Shown one piece after another: positions 17,118 through 26,660 of a DNA stretch of 64,000 nt (positions are counted from its first letter, which is position 1; each line of letters starts with the position of its first letter). Below the pieces are notes generated by a model. That model searched no databases, was not told where the DNA came from, and was given only the letters and a program-made list of their open reading frames with translations. Position numbers and translations under genes: made by a program. The DNA lies in the NCBI RefSeq assembly GCF_905120465.1, contig NZ_CAJHOF010000007.1:1-64000 (forward strand), read 5' to 3'. The DNA comes from Campylobacter majalis. GTDB lineage: Bacteria; Campylobacterota; Campylobacteria; Campylobacterales; Campylobacteraceae.

Positions 17118-18322
17118 TGCATCTCTTTTAAAAATTTCTTTATGTTTCTTGAGGCTTGACGTATTCGATTTTCATTTTCAATTAGAGCTATTCTTACATA
17201 ATCATTGCCGGTCTCTCCAAATCCAATACCAGGACTTACCGCTACACATGCCTTTGTCAAAAGTTGTTTAGAAAATTCAAGACTACCCATATGTGCCGCT
17301 TCTTTTGGAAGTCTTGCCCACACAAACATACTAGCCTGTGGCTTACCCATATCCCATCCAGCTTGAGACATTGCATCAAGCAATACATCTCTGCGTTTTT
17401 CATAAATTTTAGTTTGCATATCTACGCAACCCTGATCGCCATCTAGCGCTATCGTCGCTGCAACTTGTATTGGCGTAAACATGCCATAATCAAGCCATGA
17501 TTTTATCTTTTTTAAAGCCGAACACAGTCTTTTATTGCCACAAACAAACCCTACGCGCCAACCAGCCATATTGTAGCTTTTTGATAAAGTGTAACATTCA
17601 ACCGCTACATCTTTAGCACCATCCACTTCAAAAATACTAGGCGTCTTGTAGCCGTCAAATGTCAAATCAGCATAGGCAATATCTGAAATAATATAAAAAC
17701 GCTCTTTTTTAGATAGTGCGACTAAACGCTCATAAAAGCTTTTTTGAACGGTTACGGTAGTTGGATTATGTGGGAAATTTACAACAACAAATTTTGGCTT
17801 TGGAGAGCAATATTTCATGGTATTTACTAAATCTTGGAAAAATCTATTTTCATCTAGCTCAAAATTTTCATTATACACAAGTGGCATCTTCGCGACATTT
17901 CCACCAGCTAGTAAAAACGCCTGAGTGTGTATAGGATATGCTGGATCTGGCACGACAGCTACATCACCATGATTTGTGATAGCTTGAACCAAATGCACAA
18001 ACCCCTCTTTGCTACCCATTGTTGCAACAGCTTCGGTATCTGGATCTAAATTTACGCCATATTTTCTTTTATACCAGTTACATATAGCTAGACGAAGCTT
18101 ATATATTCCAGCGCTTGCAGAATAACCATGTGTTTTGTCTTTTTGTGCACTATCGCACAACTTATCAACAATATGTTGTGGCGTTCGACCTTCTGGATTG
18201 CCCATTGAAAAATCAATTATATCATCACCATTTCTACGTGCAGCCATTTTTATGGCATTTACTTCAGCAAATACATAATTTGGCAATCTTTCAATTGTAT
18301 TAAACCTAATCTCATCAAACAT
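17114..18322 (-). CDS. Class I/II aminotransferase (AlaC/DAP-aminotransferase-like)
   Basis: 402-residue PLP enzyme. The PLP lysine is in CYTLSKSYNMAGWRVGFVCG (about 246), with the conserved NFPHNPTT loop and the terminal arginine in DYVRIALIENENRIRQA. It resembles the AlaC/YfdZ subgroup often annotated as alanine transaminase or LL-diaminopimelate aminotransferase. It lies directly upstream of hom, as Cj0150c does in C. jejuni, so a role in aspartate-family or alanine metabolism is likely; the substrate cannot be fixed from sequence alone. Confidence 0.9.
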   Translation of the reverse strand: MFDEIRFNTIERLPNYVFAEVNAIKMAARRNGDDIIDFSMGNPEGRTPQHIVDKLCDSAQKDKTHGYSASAGIYKLRLAICNWYKRKYGVNLDPDTEAVATMGSKEGFVHLVQAITNHGDVAVVPDPAYPIHTQAFLLAGGNVAKMPLVYNENFELDENRFFQDLVNTMKYCSPKPKFVVVNFPHNPTTVTVQKSFYERLVALSKKERFYIISDIAYADLTFDGYKTPSIFEVDGAKDVAVECYTLSKSYNMAGWRVGFVCGNKRLCSALKKIKSWLDYGMFTPIQVAATIALDGDQGCVDMQTKIYEKRRDVLLDAMSQAGWDMGKPQASMFVWARLPKEAAHMGSLEFSKQLLTKACVAVSPGIGFGETGNDYVRIALIENENRIRQASRNIKKFLKEMQ

Positions 18323-18332
18323 TCAAAGCTCC

Positions 18333-18944
18333 TTATTTATAGCTTAATTTTACTCCGCCTCTTATATTGTTAATATCTACAGCATCATCTATAAAAGCAT
18401 AATATTCATTTGCCTGTATATTTATTGTTATAAAATCAGAAACGTTTTCATTTTTTATAACTCTAATTTGGTTTAAATATCTATCATAAATGCGTATATC
18501 TGCAACCCATTCACTGGCTTGATTTGGGCGGACGGTAACGCTATTTGCACCTTTTAATGATATAATGTAAGGCGTAGTTGTTTTTTGTAATACAATCTCT
18601 GAATTAAAGTCGATTTTGGCGGTATTTAACCTGACATTTTTTATATCTAAAACTATACTAAAATTTTCGTTATTATTTTCATATTGCAATACTTTAAGAC
18701 CATTTAGTAAAAGAGACGAACTTAATCTGTCATAATCATAATCTAAAATTTCAACCTCATAAGAGTAAGGCTCATTTGCTTGATATTCGTTGATGCCTCT
18801 TATAAAAGCACCTGAGTTTTCTATACTTGTATTTATGGCTTTAGTTAAAAGTATTGGCGAACTTGTCTTGTCGGTGTAAAATTTTATCACTTCGGCATTT
18901 GCAAAATATACAAAAAACACAAATATTGTTAGGCATCTTACCAT
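18333..18944 (-). CDS. Periplasmic hypothetical protein (Cj0151c-like position)
   Basis: 203 residues with a signal-type N-terminus (MVRCLTIFVFFVYFANAEV, probable cleavage after ANA). The rest is beta-rich with no cysteines beyond the signal and no motif I recognise. It lies between the RodZ-like gene (overlap of seven bases) and the aminotransferase, the position of the periplasmic protein Cj0151c in C. jejuni. Envelope function is inferred from export and neighbours only. Confidence 0.65.
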   Translation of the reverse strand: MVRCLTIFVFFVYFANAEVIKFYTDKTSSPILLTKAINTSIENSGAFIRGINEYQANEPYSYEVEILDYDYDRLSSSLLLNGLKVLQYENNNENFSIVLDIKNVRLNTAKIDFNSEIVLQKTTTPYIISLKGANSVTVRPNQASEWVADIRIYDRYLNQIRVIKNENVSDFITINIQANEYYAFIDDAVDINNIRGGVKLSYK

Positions 18945-19930
18945 GATTTGCCACCATTAAGTGACACAAACTCATCATAAGTAAGCAATCTAATTTCGCC
19001 ACCACTTACTATAAACCTAGCAGCACGAGATCCATCAAAGCTTTTTGTGCCACTATCAGTGTGTAGCACAACATTGCCATTACCGCATATCACCAGATAC
19101 TCTCCGCTCATATCTAGTTCATACTCTTTTGATGTTGTTAAAGATTTTTTTGCTTTTGTTTTTAAATCTATAACTCCAAGCCAAACATTTGATTTTGGTA
19201 AAATTTTAGCTTTGCTTGTTTTTGCCACTAACTCACCTAGGCTACTTGTAGTAGCATCAACAGATATCTGATCTTTTTGTGTTGTTTTTTCACTCTGATT
19301 TTTATCCATGTCTTGCATAGATTCATCGCTTAATTTTATTTGTGGTGTTTGTAAGATAGCAGATGTATTATTATCATTTGATTTTGTTGGTATTGTTATT
19401 GATATACTTACGTTTGTATCAAAATCGCTTTGTATATCGATATTGGAAATATTTTTTTCATTTATCAAAATATTTTTACTAAGCTCTTTTATGGTCGCAT
19501 TATCAGAATAATTTACACTCATATTTTTATCATCAAAAAACGAAGGAATTTTTTCTATATAATTATGTGCTTCAAAATAGTATGCCGCCACAGCAAAACC
19601 AGCTATAAGCACAAGCCACAACAACCAACCAGCAAAACCACCAGAAAGTGTAGTAGGCGAACCAGTGTAGGATTTTATTTTTGGAGTTATTGTTGTTCTT
19701 TTGATGTCTTTAAGCTGATACTCCTTGCAAAACTCATCAAATTCATTCTGCCATTCGCTTAAGTCTAAGCCGTATTCGCGTTGCAAAATTTTAATATATC
19801 CATGTACATTTATTCGAACTAGTTTTTCAAAATCCTTGTTTATTATGCACTCTAAATATTCAGGACCTATATGTGTCTTACGCGATACTTCCTTAATGCC
19901 AACTTCTTTTAATATATTTAAATCATTCAT
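18938..19930 (-). CDS. RodZ-like membrane protein with cytoplasmic helical domain
   Basis: 330 residues. The N-terminal about 75 residues look like the degenerate helix-turn-helix domain of RodZ (VGIKEVSRKTHIGPEYLECIINKDF, then VHGYIKILQREYGLDL). A basic stretch precedes one membrane helix at about 103-123 (FAGWLLWLVLIAGFAVAAYYF). The outer part has an Asn/Ser-rich linker and a C-terminal beta domain (about 240-325, LWLGVIDLKTKAKKSLTTS and GSKSFDGSRAARFIVSGG-type strands) like the RodZ C-terminal domain. RodZ links MreB to the envelope in rod shape maintenance. C. jejuni has a similar gene (Cj0152c) at this place. Confidence 0.7.
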   Translation of the reverse strand: MNDLNILKEVGIKEVSRKTHIGPEYLECIINKDFEKLVRINVHGYIKILQREYGLDLSEWQNEFDEFCKEYQLKDIKRTTITPKIKSYTGSPTTLSGGFAGWLLWLVLIAGFAVAAYYFEAHNYIEKIPSFFDDKNMSVNYSDNATIKELSKNILINEKNISNIDIQSDFDTNVSISITIPTKSNDNNTSAILQTPQIKLSDESMQDMDKNQSEKTTQKDQISVDATTSSLGELVAKTSKAKILPKSNVWLGVIDLKTKAKKSLTTSKEYELDMSGEYLVICGNGNVVLHTDSGTKSFDGSRAARFIVSGGEIRLLTYDEFVSLNGGKSW

Positions 19931-20603
19931 TTACTATCCTATTGCATATTATTGCGAATGCCGCACTGACATTTAGAGAGTCAAAGTTATTTTTTAGTTT
20001 TATACCGATACACGCATCGCATTTTTTAATCGCTTTTGCTGGTATCCCGTCACCTTCGCTTCCCATTATCAACGCTACTTTATTATTAAATTTCATCTCA
20101 TTTATATTTTTGCCACCATTTGCACTTGCATAAACACTAAAGCCAACTTGCTTAAGCTCATTTATCAACGTAAGCCCATCATCAAATAACGCAATAGGCA
20201 TTTCATAGGCTGCACCACTACTAGCACGAAGCACACCCTCTACATTTAAGCTCTTGCCAATAACCACGATGGCTTCGCAACCAAGTGCGTATGCACTTCT
20301 GACAATGGCTCCAATGTTGCCAACATCACTTATCTCATACAAAAGTGCTATAAATTTTAACTTTTTTATATCATTTATATTAGCAAATTCATACTTGCCA
20401 ACCTTAGCCAAAAAACCCTGATGATTGCCACCACGTGCTAACGACTGAGCCTTTTGATTATCTATGCGAATTATCTTTGCACCAGCACCACAAATTTTAT
20501 TAAATAATGCTTTATCGCACTCCTTTGACAAATAGATCTCTTCTATCTTTTTTGGATGTCTTTCTAGCACATGTAAAAATAGTTGTTTTCCATATATTAT
20601 CAT
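19923..20603 (-). CDS. rlmB: TrmH/SpoU family rRNA 2'-O-methyltransferase (RlmB-like)
   Basis: 226 residues from the ATG at 20603 (MIIYGKQLFLHVLE); the frame extends to a TTG at 20627 without added conserved sequence. The SPOUT signature motifs are present: LYEISDVGNIGAIVRSAYALGC (motif 1, N and R catalytic), VALIMGSEGDGIP (motif 2) and IKLKNNFDSLNVSAAFAII (motif 3). Such enzymes methylate a 23S rRNA ribose. In C. jejuni the gene order continues directly into rsmI, but here 1.4 kb of non-coding DNA separates the two. Confidence 0.88.
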   Translation of the reverse strand: MIIYGKQLFLHVLERHPKKIEEIYLSKECDKALFNKICGAGAKIIRIDNQKAQSLARGGNHQGFLAKVGKYEFANINDIKKLKFIALLYEISDVGNIGAIVRSAYALGCEAIVVIGKSLNVEGVLRASSGAAYEMPIALFDDGLTLINELKQVGFSVYASANGGKNINEMKFNNKVALIMGSEGDGIPAKAIKKCDACIGIKLKNNFDSLNVSAAFAIICNRIVNE

Positions 20604-21519
20604 GCTTGAGATGATAGCTAAAATCAAGTAAAATTTTACTTATTTAACTAAAATTTAATCCTAAATATAATTTAAAATGTTACTTTTATACATTTAAACA
20701 ATCCATTAACAAATTAGTAAAATTTCAGTTAGCGCTTAGTTAATTAATCTTTTAAATTCAGTAAAAACCATAAGATTGTTTCTTGCACAATTTTAGATAT
20801 TCAATCTTAATCCAAATTTTGTATCTACAAACTGCTTTTTCAGTTTAATCAACTAAACCTACCTTTATTTACTAGTGTGCCTAATAAGACTTTTAACTTT
20901 ACTACACTCGTGGCTGTAAGTAGATAATAGGAGCTTTGTAAATGTTATTCATGTAAATTTACTTTATTTGCCACCTTACAATAATATTAGTGCAATCAAC
21001 TTTTATGTTAAACACTTTCAAGAAATATTGTTTTATTTGCTTAAAATGATTTACAACAAATTATATCTTGTATCTACAAACAAAAAACTATTTTTTATTT
21101 TCATTAAAAACAAATCAAGCATAACATTAAAATTGTAAATAATATTTAAAATTTCGCCAAACAAAATTTATTTAAATTAAAAAGCTAAGGTAAATTTTAA
21201 TCTTATCTAAAGAGCGTAAAGCATGAATTATTATCCATAGAATTTAAAAATACTAAAAATCAATTTAACACAGCCATATTTACATTATCAATTTTATTAA
21301 AATTTATAAAGATTTTCTAGATTATTATCACTTCATTCGTAGCTACAAGCAAAACACACTTTTAAGCTACTTTTATCATTTTTTAAAGAGTGTAAGCACA
21401 AGAAATCTATTTATTGATATGATTTTTATCTAGCTGTGGTATACACAAATTTACTTTAAAATTTTGCATAAACCAAATTCTAAAATTTCACTAACTTTAT
21501 TGGCTTTTAAATCAATGTC

Positions 21520-21719
21520 AAAACAAGCGAAGCGTTTTTACGAAGTAAAATGTTTCCTTGAAAACAAGTGTAGCGGTGGCGAGTGAAACGAGACAGGTTT
21601 CTGTAAAACAAGCAAAGTGCTCACGAAGTGATGTTTCTGTAAAACAGATGTAACGCTCACGAAGTGATGTTTGCATAAAACAAGTATAACGCTTTTTTGC
21701 GTAGCAAAAATGTTTCTTG
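21520..21719. repeat. Five tandem hairpin units of 36-44 bp
   Basis: Units begin AAAACAAG (once AAAACAGA) and end TGTTTC-like plus 2-3 bases: 21520-21560, 21561-21604, 21605-21640, 21641-21676 and 21677-21719. Each has AAACA...TGTTT ends that can pair, with a variable middle that is often itself complementary (e.g. CTCAC..GTGA). The middles are related to each other, so this is not a CRISPR repeat-spacer array. Confidence 0.75.
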
Positions 21720-21760
21720 AAATAAAGTTTTAAAATTCTTTAAATTTGTTTTGGGAATTC

Positions 21761-21831
21761 TTAAATGATGGGTGTGTTTTTGATGGTTTGGTTTTTAACT
21801 TCGCTTCGCTCGTTACAAGATGATAGCTTAA
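21761..21831 (-). repeat. Dispersed intergenic element, copy B (inverted)
   Basis: Read on the minus strand it starts TTAAGCTATCATCTTGTAAC, includes GAGCGAAGCGAAGTTAAAAACC and ends CACCCATCATTTAA. It matches copy C (52198-52275) most closely. Confidence 0.8.
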
Positions 21832-22019
21832 GTCGCTATCCCTATGAAGAACTTCGCTTTGTTTGTTGCTGAAAATAGCATTAATAAAATCGCTTTAGCA
21901 CTCTTTAAGAAAGTTTATTTTGTTTGATTTGGGTTAAATTGATACTAAAGAAATAAATTGATTAAAATTTAATGCACGATAATTAGTTAATAAAGAAGGC
22001 AGATATAAACTTTGCTATA

Positions 22020-22835
22020 TCACCCCGAAATAATCTCTTTATATATTGTTTTTGCATCTTTGCCGCTAATTTTGGATATAAGTTTTGCCTTTTGTTTTGG
22101 TGGGATCTGCAATAGCATAATGTCTTTTATGCTTATTTTTTCAAGAGAGTTTTTTTCTGAATTTTGAACCACAACGCACCATTCGCCACTTAAATTTGCA
22201 TTTTGAAGCTGTATTAACACATCTTTTGCTAAACCATGAAATTTCGTTTCAAATTTTTTTGTAGCTTCTTTGATGGCAAATATTTGCCTACTTGGATCAA
22301 TTTCTACAATTTTTTCAATTAAGTTTAAAATTCTTTTTGGACTTTCGTATATTACGCATGGATATGCTTGATTTAACGCATTTTGTATAGCCTGATTTCT
22401 TTGAGTTCCAGTATTTGGCAAAAATCCTAAAAAAATAAACTCTTTTTCGCACAATCCACTAGCCACAACACAAAGCAAAGCCGCATTTGCACCACTTAAA
22501 ATTTCATACTTAAGACTATTTTTAATAGCATATTTTACAAAAGAAATCCCTGGATCACTAATGCCAGGCATACCAGCATCGCTAAGCACAGCTATATTTT
22601 TTGATAAAATTTCATCATTTAAGCTAGCTAAAATTTCATTTTCATTATGTGTGTGAAACGGTATAAATTTTGATATTTTAATATTTGCATTAAAACGTTC
22701 ATTTAATAAATTTATTAAGGACTTGCTTATGCGAGTATCCTCGCAAAATGCTATCTCGCATTCACGCAAAATCTCTAATGCATGAAGCGAGATATCTTTT
22801 AAATTCCCAATGGGTGTAGGAATAAAGTAGATCAA
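22020..22835 (-). CDS. rsmI: 16S rRNA (cytidine-1402-2'-O)-methyltransferase
   Basis: 271 residues. The tetrapyrrole-methylase-type fold shows IPTPIGNLKDISLHALEIL at the start, AFCEDTRISKSLINLL, LSDAGMPGISDPG (about 85-97) and FLGFLPNTG(T)QR, the RsmI order. RsmI modifies the ribose of C1402 in 16S rRNA at the decoding centre. It is the first gene after the 1.4-kb gap in plus coordinates and is the last of the run coming from rpmE, four bases after rpmE. Confidence 0.95.
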   Translation of the reverse strand: MIYFIPTPIGNLKDISLHALEILRECEIAFCEDTRISKSLINLLNERFNANIKISKFIPFHTHNENEILASLNDEILSKNIAVLSDAGMPGISDPGISFVKYAIKNSLKYEILSGANAALLCVVASGLCEKEFIFLGFLPNTGTQRNQAIQNALNQAYPCVIYESPKRILNLIEKIVEIDPSRQIFAIKEATKKFETKFHGLAKDVLIQLQNANLSGEWCVVVQNSEKNSLEKISIKDIMLLQIPPKQKAKLISKISGKDAKTIYKEIISG

Positions 22836-22839
22836 AATA

Positions 22840-23040
22840 TTATTTTAAAGCGTATTTTTTCTTAAATTTCTCAACGCGACCAGCACTATCTACTATCTTT
22901 TCACTACCAGTGAAAAATGGATGGCACTCAGAGCATATATCAACTCTTATCTCACCCTTATTTGACATAGTTTTAAATGTATTTCCACAAGCACATGTAA
23001 CTGTGCTTTCAATATATTCTGGATGAATCTCTTTTTTCAT
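22840..23040 (-). CDS. rpmE: 50S ribosomal protein L31
   Basis: 66 residues with the zinc-binding type cysteines: CACGNTF (16, 18) and [11 protein letters not shown] (36, 39). The C+ form suggests zinc-replete regulation is not via a paralogue here. Lies between rplQ and rsmI, as in related genomes. Confidence 0.97.
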   Translation of the reverse strand: MKKEIHPEYIESTVTCACGNTFKTMSNKGEIRVDICSECHPFFTGSEKIVDSAGRVEKFKKKYALK

Positions 23041-23053
23041 TACATTTTCCTTA

Positions 23054-23410
23054 TTATTCGCTTACTAGCTCGATATATGCCATCTCAGCAGCATCACCAC
23101 GTCTAACGCGAGTTTTTACTATCCTAGTGTATCCACCATTTCTGTTTGCGTATTTTGGTGCAATTTCTGTCACTAGTTTTTTTGTAGTTTCTTTATCTTG
23201 CAAACTAGCAAATACCGCTCTATGCGCGTTAAAATCACCTTTTCTTGCTCTTGTTATTAATTTTTCAATATAACTTCTAAGTTCCTTTGCTTTAGGCAAA
23301 GTTGTCTCGATTTTTTCGCTTTTAATTATTGCTATAGCAAGATTTTTAAGCAAAGCAGAACGATGAGACGATGTTCTGCCAAGCTTTCTATAACCATGTT
23401 TATGTCTCAT
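23054..23410 (-). CDS. rplQ: 50S ribosomal protein L17
   Basis: 118 residues with the typical start [25 protein letters not shown] and C-terminal [21 protein letters not shown]. It is the last gene of the alpha-operon, 15 bases after rpoA. Confidence 0.98.
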   Translation of the reverse strand: MRHKHGYRKLGRTSSHRSALLKNLAIAIIKSEKIETTLPKAKELRSYIEKLITRARKGDFNAHRAVFASLQDKETTKKLVTEIAPKYANRNGGYTRIVKTRVRRGDAAEMAYIELVSE

Positions 23411-23425
23411 TTTGTTTCCTTAATT

Positions 23426-24439
23426 TTATATTGAACTCATTTGTGTTTTAAGCTCGGCAATCTTGTTTTTAAGCTGTTCTTTTACTTCTTTTGACAGCGC
23501 AACCCCAACAGGATAGCCTATCTCTTCCATGACAGCTTTTATCTCATCAAGAGATTTTTTGCCTAAATTTTTAAGTTCTGAAAGCTCTTTTTCGTCCATT
23601 AAAGCAAGCTCACCTATATATCTTATCTCTGCTTTATCAATGCAATTAAAGCTTCTAGCACTTAAATTTAACTCTTCTACACTAGAAAGCAATCTAGAAT
23701 ATTCACTTCCTACACTTGCACTAGTAACTGGAGCATCAACATCAATATCTAGCACACCCTTAAAAACTGACATCTGCTGATACATAGCCTCAAGTGCATT
23801 TTTAAATGCCTCAAGTGGTTTAACCTGTCCATCAGTTGTAATAGTAAATACTATTTTTTCAAAATCAGGAGTATCTTCAACAAGGACATTTTCTATATCA
23901 TAAACAGCTTTCTTAACCGGTGTAAAGAATGCATCCAGTGCTATATACTCATCATCAATATCAGATCTTAGATCCTCGCTTGATACATATCCGATACCTT
24001 TTTGAATAATCAAACTAAAATTAAGCTCAGCATCGTCATTTAAAGTAGCAAGATATGCATCTGGATTTACAACTTCAACAATATCATTACAAAGATCTGC
24101 TCCGGTTATCTCTTTTGAACCCTTAAAACTATACTCAATAACCTCTCTGTGACTATCATTTTTGAGTTTAAAGCGTAAATTTTTTAAATTAATTATAAAT
24201 AATGCAACATCTTCAAGCATGCCACGCAAACTATCAAACTCATGACTTACGCCTTTTATCTTAACGCCTGTTGGTGCAAAACCTACAGTACTAGTAAAAA
24301 GCAATCTACGAAGTGGATGTGCAAGTGTTACAGCATATCCGGCTTCAAATGGATATGCAATTACTCTTGCTACATTTGCACTTACGCTTTCTATCTTTAT
24401 CTCAGTTGGCGTATAAGCTGATGTAGTAATTTTTCTCAT
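23426..24439 (-). CDS. rpoA: RNA polymerase alpha subunit
   Basis: 337 residues from the second ATG of an ATGATG pair (24439), seven bases after AAGG. The N-terminal assembly domain (about 1-230) has [24 protein letters not shown], and the C-terminal DNA-binding domain (about 250-315) has [22 protein letters not shown] and [13 protein letters not shown]. Part of the infA-rpmJ-rpsM-rpsK-rpsD-rpoA-rplQ cluster. Confidence 0.98.
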   Translation of the reverse strand: MRKITTSAYTPTEIKIESVSANVARVIAYPFEAGYAVTLAHPLRRLLFTSTVGFAPTGVKIKGVSHEFDSLRGMLEDVALFIINLKNLRFKLKNDSHREVIEYSFKGSKEITGADLCNDIVEVVNPDAYLATLNDDAELNFSLIIQKGIGYVSSEDLRSDIDDEYIALDAFFTPVKKAVYDIENVLVEDTPDFEKIVFTITTDGQVKPLEAFKNALEAMYQQMSVFKGVLDIDVDAPVTSASVGSEYSRLLSSVEELNLSARSFNCIDKAEIRYIGELALMDEKELSELKNLGKKSLDEIKAVMEEIGYPVGVALSKEVKEQLKNKIAELKTQMSSI

Positions 24440-24453
24440 CATTAAGCCTTTTA

Positions 24454-25080
24454 TTATTTTGAGTAAAGCTCTACTATTAATCTTTCCTCAACAGGAATGA
24501 TAACCTCTTCTCTTTCAGGATTTCTTGTAAAAATTCCAAATTTCTTATCTTTTTCTACATCAACCCAGCCAACAATACCAGTTTGTGCCGTTAAATCAAC
24601 TGCACGAATAATTTGTGGGTTGTTTTTAGACTTTTCTATAATCTCTATTTTAGCACCTGGCTCAACTCTATATGATGGTATATCAACTCTCTTGCCATTT
24701 ACAAGAATGTGTCCGTGAGTTACAAGCTGACGAGCAAAGCGACGAGTTGTCGCAAAACCCATTCTATAAACTACGTTATCAAGTCTTTGCTCTAAAAGTT
24801 GAACTAATAAAGCACCCGTATTGCCTTCGCGTCTAGCCGCTTCCTGAAACAAGCGACGAAACTGCTTTTCGCTAACACCATACATAAATTTAGCTTTTTG
24901 TTTTTCGCGAAGCTGTAAGCCATATTCACTTATTTTTGCTCTTCTTTGTCCGTGCTGACCTGGTGCAAAAGGACGCTTATCTAAAGCACTCTTTCCAGCA
25001 AGTCTTCTCTCACCTTTAAGTGCAAGAGAAACACCAAGACGTCTTTCTAATTTTTCAACTGGTCCTGTATATCTAGCCAT
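24454..25080 (-). CDS. rpsD: 30S ribosomal protein S4
   Basis: 208 residues. [16 protein letters not shown] start, [13 protein letters not shown] and the S4 RNA-binding domain ([37 protein letters not shown], about 96-132). The N-terminus lacks the zinc-cysteine set, the common C- form. Primary 16S binder and usual repressor of its operon. Confidence 0.98.
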   Translation of the reverse strand: MARYTGPVEKLERRLGVSLALKGERRLAGKSALDKRPFAPGQHGQRRAKISEYGLQLREKQKAKFMYGVSEKQFRRLFQEAARREGNTGALLVQLLEQRLDNVVYRMGFATTRRFARQLVTHGHILVNGKRVDIPSYRVEPGAKIEIIEKSKNNPQIIRAVDLTAQTGIVGWVDVEKDKKFGIFTRNPEREEVIIPVEERLIVELYSK

Positions 25081-25105
25081 AATAAATTTCTCCTAATTCT
25101 TATTC

Positions 25106-25498
25106 TTAGACGCGGCGGCGTTTTGGTGGTCTGCAACCATTGTGTGCAAGTGGAGTTATATCTTTTAAGAATGTAACCTTTATGCCCTCTACTGCACCTA
25201 CGCTCTTAACTGCTGTCTCGCGTCCACTACCTGGACCTTGAACCTTTATGCCAACCTCTTTTATGCCATGCTCTTTCGCCTTGCTTAGCGCATCTTCAAC
25301 TGCTTGTTGTGCTGCATATGGAGTTGATTTTTTGCTGCCTTTAAATCCAAGACCACCAGCACTACTCCAAGCTATTGCATTTCCCATCTCGTCAGTTACT
25401 GTTACCATAGTATTGTTAAAACTTGCACTGATATAAACAATGCCTTTTGCTATACTTTTTCTTACGACTTTTTTCTTAACGATTTTTCTTTTTGCCAT
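25106..25498 (-). CDS. rpsK: 30S ribosomal protein S11
   Basis: 130 residues, with [17 protein letters not shown]-like start of the fold, [13 protein letters not shown], the conserved GPGSGRE loop and the C-terminal [18 protein letters not shown]. Thirteen bases after rpsM. Confidence 0.98.
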   Translation of the reverse strand: MAKRKIVKKKVVRKSIAKGIVYISASFNNTMVTVTDEMGNAIAWSSAGGLGFKGSKKSTPYAAQQAVEDALSKAKEHGIKEVGIKVQGPGSGRETAVKSVGAVEGIKVTFLKDITPLAHNGCRPPKRRRV

Positions 25499-25511
25499 TG
25501 TCTATCCTTAA

Positions 25512-25880
25512 TTATTTAGTCGCTGCACCGACGGTTTTACGCTTACCCTTGCGAGTTCTAGCATTTGTCTTAGTCTTTTGACCACGAACTGGAAGACCTT
25601 TTCTATGGCGAAGACCACGATAGCTACCAAGATCCATAAGAGCCTTGATATCCATAGCAACTTGCTTTCTAAGATCACCCTCAACAATGTGATGTTCTTG
25701 AATTTCCTTACGGATAGCCGCAGCCTCATCTTCACTTAACTCATTAACTCTCTTGTCATAAGAGATGCCAACAGCGTCAAGAATTTGACGTGACTTGTAA
25801 AGACCTATACCATAGATATATGTAAGACCATACTCTATTCTTTTTTTGTTTGGTAAATCTACACCTGCTATACGTGCCAT
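25512..25880 (-). CDS. rpsM: 30S ribosomal protein S13
   Basis: 122 residues: [26 protein letters not shown] start, helix-two-turn-helix core, [24 protein letters not shown] tail that contacts tRNA and the subunit bridge. Three bases separate it from rpmJ. Confidence 0.98.
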   Translation of the reverse strand: MARIAGVDLPNKKRIEYGLTYIYGIGLYKSRQILDAVGISYDKRVNELSEDEAAAIRKEIQEHHIVEGDLRKQVAMDIKALMDLGSYRGLRHRKGLPVRGQKTKTNARTRKGKRKTVGAATK

Positions 25881-25883
25881 TGC

Positions 25884-25997
25884 TTATCCTTGTCTTTGCT
25901 TATGTTTTGGATTTTCGCAGATAACGCGTACGATACCGCTACGTTTGACAATTTTGCATTTGTCACACATCTTCTTAACAGAAGGACGAACTTTCAT
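25884..25997 (-). CDS. rpmJ: 50S ribosomal protein L36
   Basis: 37 residues read from the ATG at 25997: [19 protein letters not shown], then [16 protein letters not shown] at 25886-25884. The zinc set C-x2-C, C, H (CDKC, C, H) is complete. It has a GGAGACAC-type site upstream. Confidence 0.97.
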   Translation of the reverse strand: MKVRPSVKKMCDKCKIVKRSGIVRVICENPKHKQRQG

Positions 25998-26042
25998 TGT
26001 GTCTCCTAAAAAATTATTTCACTTTTTAGCAAACTGCACACA

Positions 26043-26103
26043 GGTTTAGCGAACGCCTAAACCAACTATTTTTAAAATAAAGTGATAAATTTTAAAAATA
26101 GTT
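26043..26103. other. Two adjacent inverted repeats between infA and rpmJ
   Basis: GGTTTAG/CTAAACC (26043-26049, 26057-26063) is followed directly by a perfect 15-bp repeat, AACTATTTTTAAAAT (26064-26078) and ATTTTAAAAATAGTT (26089-26103). They occupy the middle of the 284-bp gap (25998-26281), which has no gene. Function unknown: partial terminator, leader structure or RNA processing site. Confidence 0.6.
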
Positions 26104-26281
26104 CTTCATACAGCTTTGGTTGCAAAAGTTGGATTGTACCGAAAAGTAACTTTAAATATTCTTATAAGCACAATTGCTCACATTACTTAGTGTAGATTAA
26201 TAAAGCAATTATGCTCAAATGCGTCGCAGATTATAAACTAAGTTATACGATTTTAATCTAGGAAATTAAGATAACAAGAAA

Positions 26282-26500
26282 TTATTTATAACGGTAAGTT
26301 ATTCTGCCCTTATCTAAACTATATGGGGTTAATTCGACTTTTACTCTATCGCCAGGCATTATCTTTATATAATGCATTCTCATCTTGCCAGCAATATGAC
26401 ATAAAATAACGTGCTTGTTGTCAAGCTCAACTTTAAAAGTTGCATTTGGCAAAGCCTCTACAACATTACCATCTATCTCTATAACATCATCTTTTGCCAT
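26282..26500 (-). CDS. infA: Translation initiation factor IF-1
   Basis: 72 residues, an OB-fold protein: [22 protein letters not shown] start, [40 protein letters not shown] end. It binds the 30S A site with IF-2 and IF-3. First gene of the alpha-operon region, followed by an unusually long gap to rpmJ. Confidence 0.98.
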   Translation of the reverse strand: MAKDDVIEIDGNVVEALPNATFKVELDNKHVILCHIAGKMRMHYIKIMPGDRVKVELTPYSLDKGRITYRYK

Positions 26501-26624
26501 TATGTTTCCTTGTCTATCGTTGTTATAAATTTTAGTTCTAAATTTTGTAAAAACTGCGATTATAGCAAAAAATAATTTATTTTAAATTAAATTATAAAAT
26601 TTTTTAATTTTATAATTATTTTGT

Positions 26625-26630
26625 TATAAT
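26625..26630 (+). promoter_or_regulatory. -10 box upstream of ybaB-PDZ-ispA
   Basis: TATAAT 31 bases before the ybaB ATG in a strongly AT-rich region with periodic T stretches upstream, as in Campylobacter sigma-70 promoters. Confidence 0.6.
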
Positions 26631-26660
26631 CTTGACTATTTTTTGCAAAGGATTTATGTA

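Larger units (their letters stand above)
20628..22019. other. 1.4-kb gene-free gap with repeats
   Basis: No open frame on either strand looks like a gene. The first about 900 bp is very AT-rich sequence. The right part holds the hairpin-unit array (21520-21719) and a dispersed element (21761-21831). The segment GTTTTAAAATTCTTTAAATT (from 21727) recurs at about 29248 in another gap. Confidence 0.75.

Noticed and set aside
21520-21719. CRISPR array in the hairpin-unit region
   Set aside because: Units are 36-44 bp with related, not unique, middles and no separate constant repeat plus spacer; no cas genes in the window.
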